Assembly (NCBI GenBank): GCA_044439985.1
Contig: JBITAG010000099.1
Coordinates: 1 to 12,788, forward strand
Direction: 5' to 3'
DNA from: JAJRXR01 sp044439985
GTDB taxonomy: Bacteria; Planctomycetota; Phycisphaerae; Phycisphaerales; UBA1924
DNA: 12,788 bases
Positions 12,566 to 12,788 of this stretch are shown piece by piece (the first letter of the stretch is position 1; every line of letters begins with the position of its first letter). The notes beneath the pieces are model-generated. The model saw nothing but the letters and a program-made list of their open reading frames with translations, was not told the origin of the DNA and searched no databases. Made by a program: the position numbers and the translations under genes.

Positions 12566-12646
12566 GGAGGACTGGGTCTGAGAGCGCCGATCGGGACCGC
12601 GCGGGCGCCGGGCTCAAGACGATGGACGACGGGCGGGCTCGTGTTT

Positions 12647-12734
12647 GATCGCCGCCGCACGCGGAGCGTTGGGCGGACTGGGCTGTTCAACATCGATCGC
12701 CGCCCAAAGCTCCGCTTCGCTGCGCGTTGGGCGG
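12647..12734. repeat. Imperfect direct repeat with an 8-bp hairpin
   Basis: GATCGCCGCC occurs at 12647-12656 and 12695-12704, and GCGTTGGGCGG occurs at 12666-12676 and 12724-12734, making two related units about 48 bases apart. The second can fold as CCGCCCAA (12700-12707) with TTGGGCGG (12727-12734) around a 19-nt loop. There is no T-run, so it is not a standard terminator. It sits in the gap between the dehydrogenase gene and the next start. Confidence 0.55.
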
Positions 12735-12768
12735 GCACCCGATAGATGATGGGGGCCGCCTTGCGATC

Positions 12769-12774
12769 TAGACT
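12769..12774 (+). promoter_or_regulatory. -10 box TAGACT of a probable leaderless promoter
   Basis: TAGACT lies exactly 6 nt before ATG 12781 near the right edge, the same arrangement as at 175 and 6695. It suggests that a gene begins here and continues beyond the window. Confidence 0.45.
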
Positions 12775-12780
12775 CCGCCC

Positions 12781-12788
12781 ATGCCCAT
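12781..12788 (+). CDS. Possible start of a gene running off the right edge
   Basis: Only the start codon, a proline codon and two further bases are visible. The call rests on position alone: an ATG 6 nt behind a TAGACT box, after a gap of about 215 bases with no convincing gene. Product unknown. Confidence 0.35.

Noticed and set aside
12572..12745. 57-codon frame after the dehydrogenase gene, near a GAGGAGG sequence
   Set aside because: It would need a CTG or internal GTG start, its translation is Arg-rich, and it simply runs through the repeat/hairpin element. The GAGGAGG overlaps the upstream stop codon and may be chance.
1..12788. tRNA, rRNA, CRISPR array, insertion sequence or prophage genes
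   Set aside because: I looked for T-loop motifs, regularly spaced repeats, terminal inverted repeats and transposase or integrase motifs and found none convincing. By-eye inspection could miss degenerate copies.

Overview
This GC-rich window (about 70% G+C by eye) looks like a chromosomal segment of a planctomycete of the class Phycisphaerae. The main clue is the exported protein at 1281-2564, which ends in two 28-residue dockerin-like units (core TLDFSDVIAFLTAFG) bracketed by cysteines. That tail type is, to my knowledge, typical of Phycisphaerales. A YdjY-domain lipoprotein fits the same phylum. Most other genes are conserved housekeeping genes. I see no insertion sequence, prophage, CRISPR array, tRNA or rRNA.

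Layout, left to right. The 3' end of recX (+) is followed by an unrecognised lipoprotein gene (+), which overlaps a single-domain rhodanese gene (+). A perfect-stem bidirectional terminator at 1187-1231 separates these from the convergent dockerin-tailed protein (-). That gene has a roughly 290-nt leader that can fold into several hairpins. A stretch of about 500 bases without a gene leads to carA (-), which is divergent from priA (+) across only 23 bases. priA is followed by murD (+) and a YdjY-domain lipoprotein gene (+) that overlaps murD by 4 bases. Converging on these with a 5-base gap is the panB to htrA-like unit (-). Divergent from panB is a secreted glucose/sorbosone-dehydrogenase-type beta-propeller gene (+). 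The window ends on the first bases of another gene (+) directly behind a promoter-like box.

The genes cover DNA repair and replication restart (RecX, PriA), nucleotide and arginine precursor supply (CarA), CoA precursor supply (PanB), peptidoglycan precursor synthesis (MurD) and the cell envelope (two lipoproteins, HtrA-type protease, dehydrogenase, dockerin-tailed protein). I see no single pathway joining them and no clear evidence of a wholly new system.

Two window-wide patterns stand out. First, genes that begin transcription units have a TANNNT box 5-6 nt before the start codon (187, 6707, 12781, and a GTG for panB at 11291) and no Shine-Dalgarno, which is the leaderless-mRNA layout. Genes second in an operon (758, 8059, 10337) carry good Shine-Dalgarno sequences. 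Second, third-position codon choice follows the DNA strand: + genes favour G-ending codons (GGG, GTG, CTG) and - genes favour C-ending codons (GGC, GTC, CTC). This implies a strong replication-strand skew and explains the very long spurious open frames opposite the real genes.
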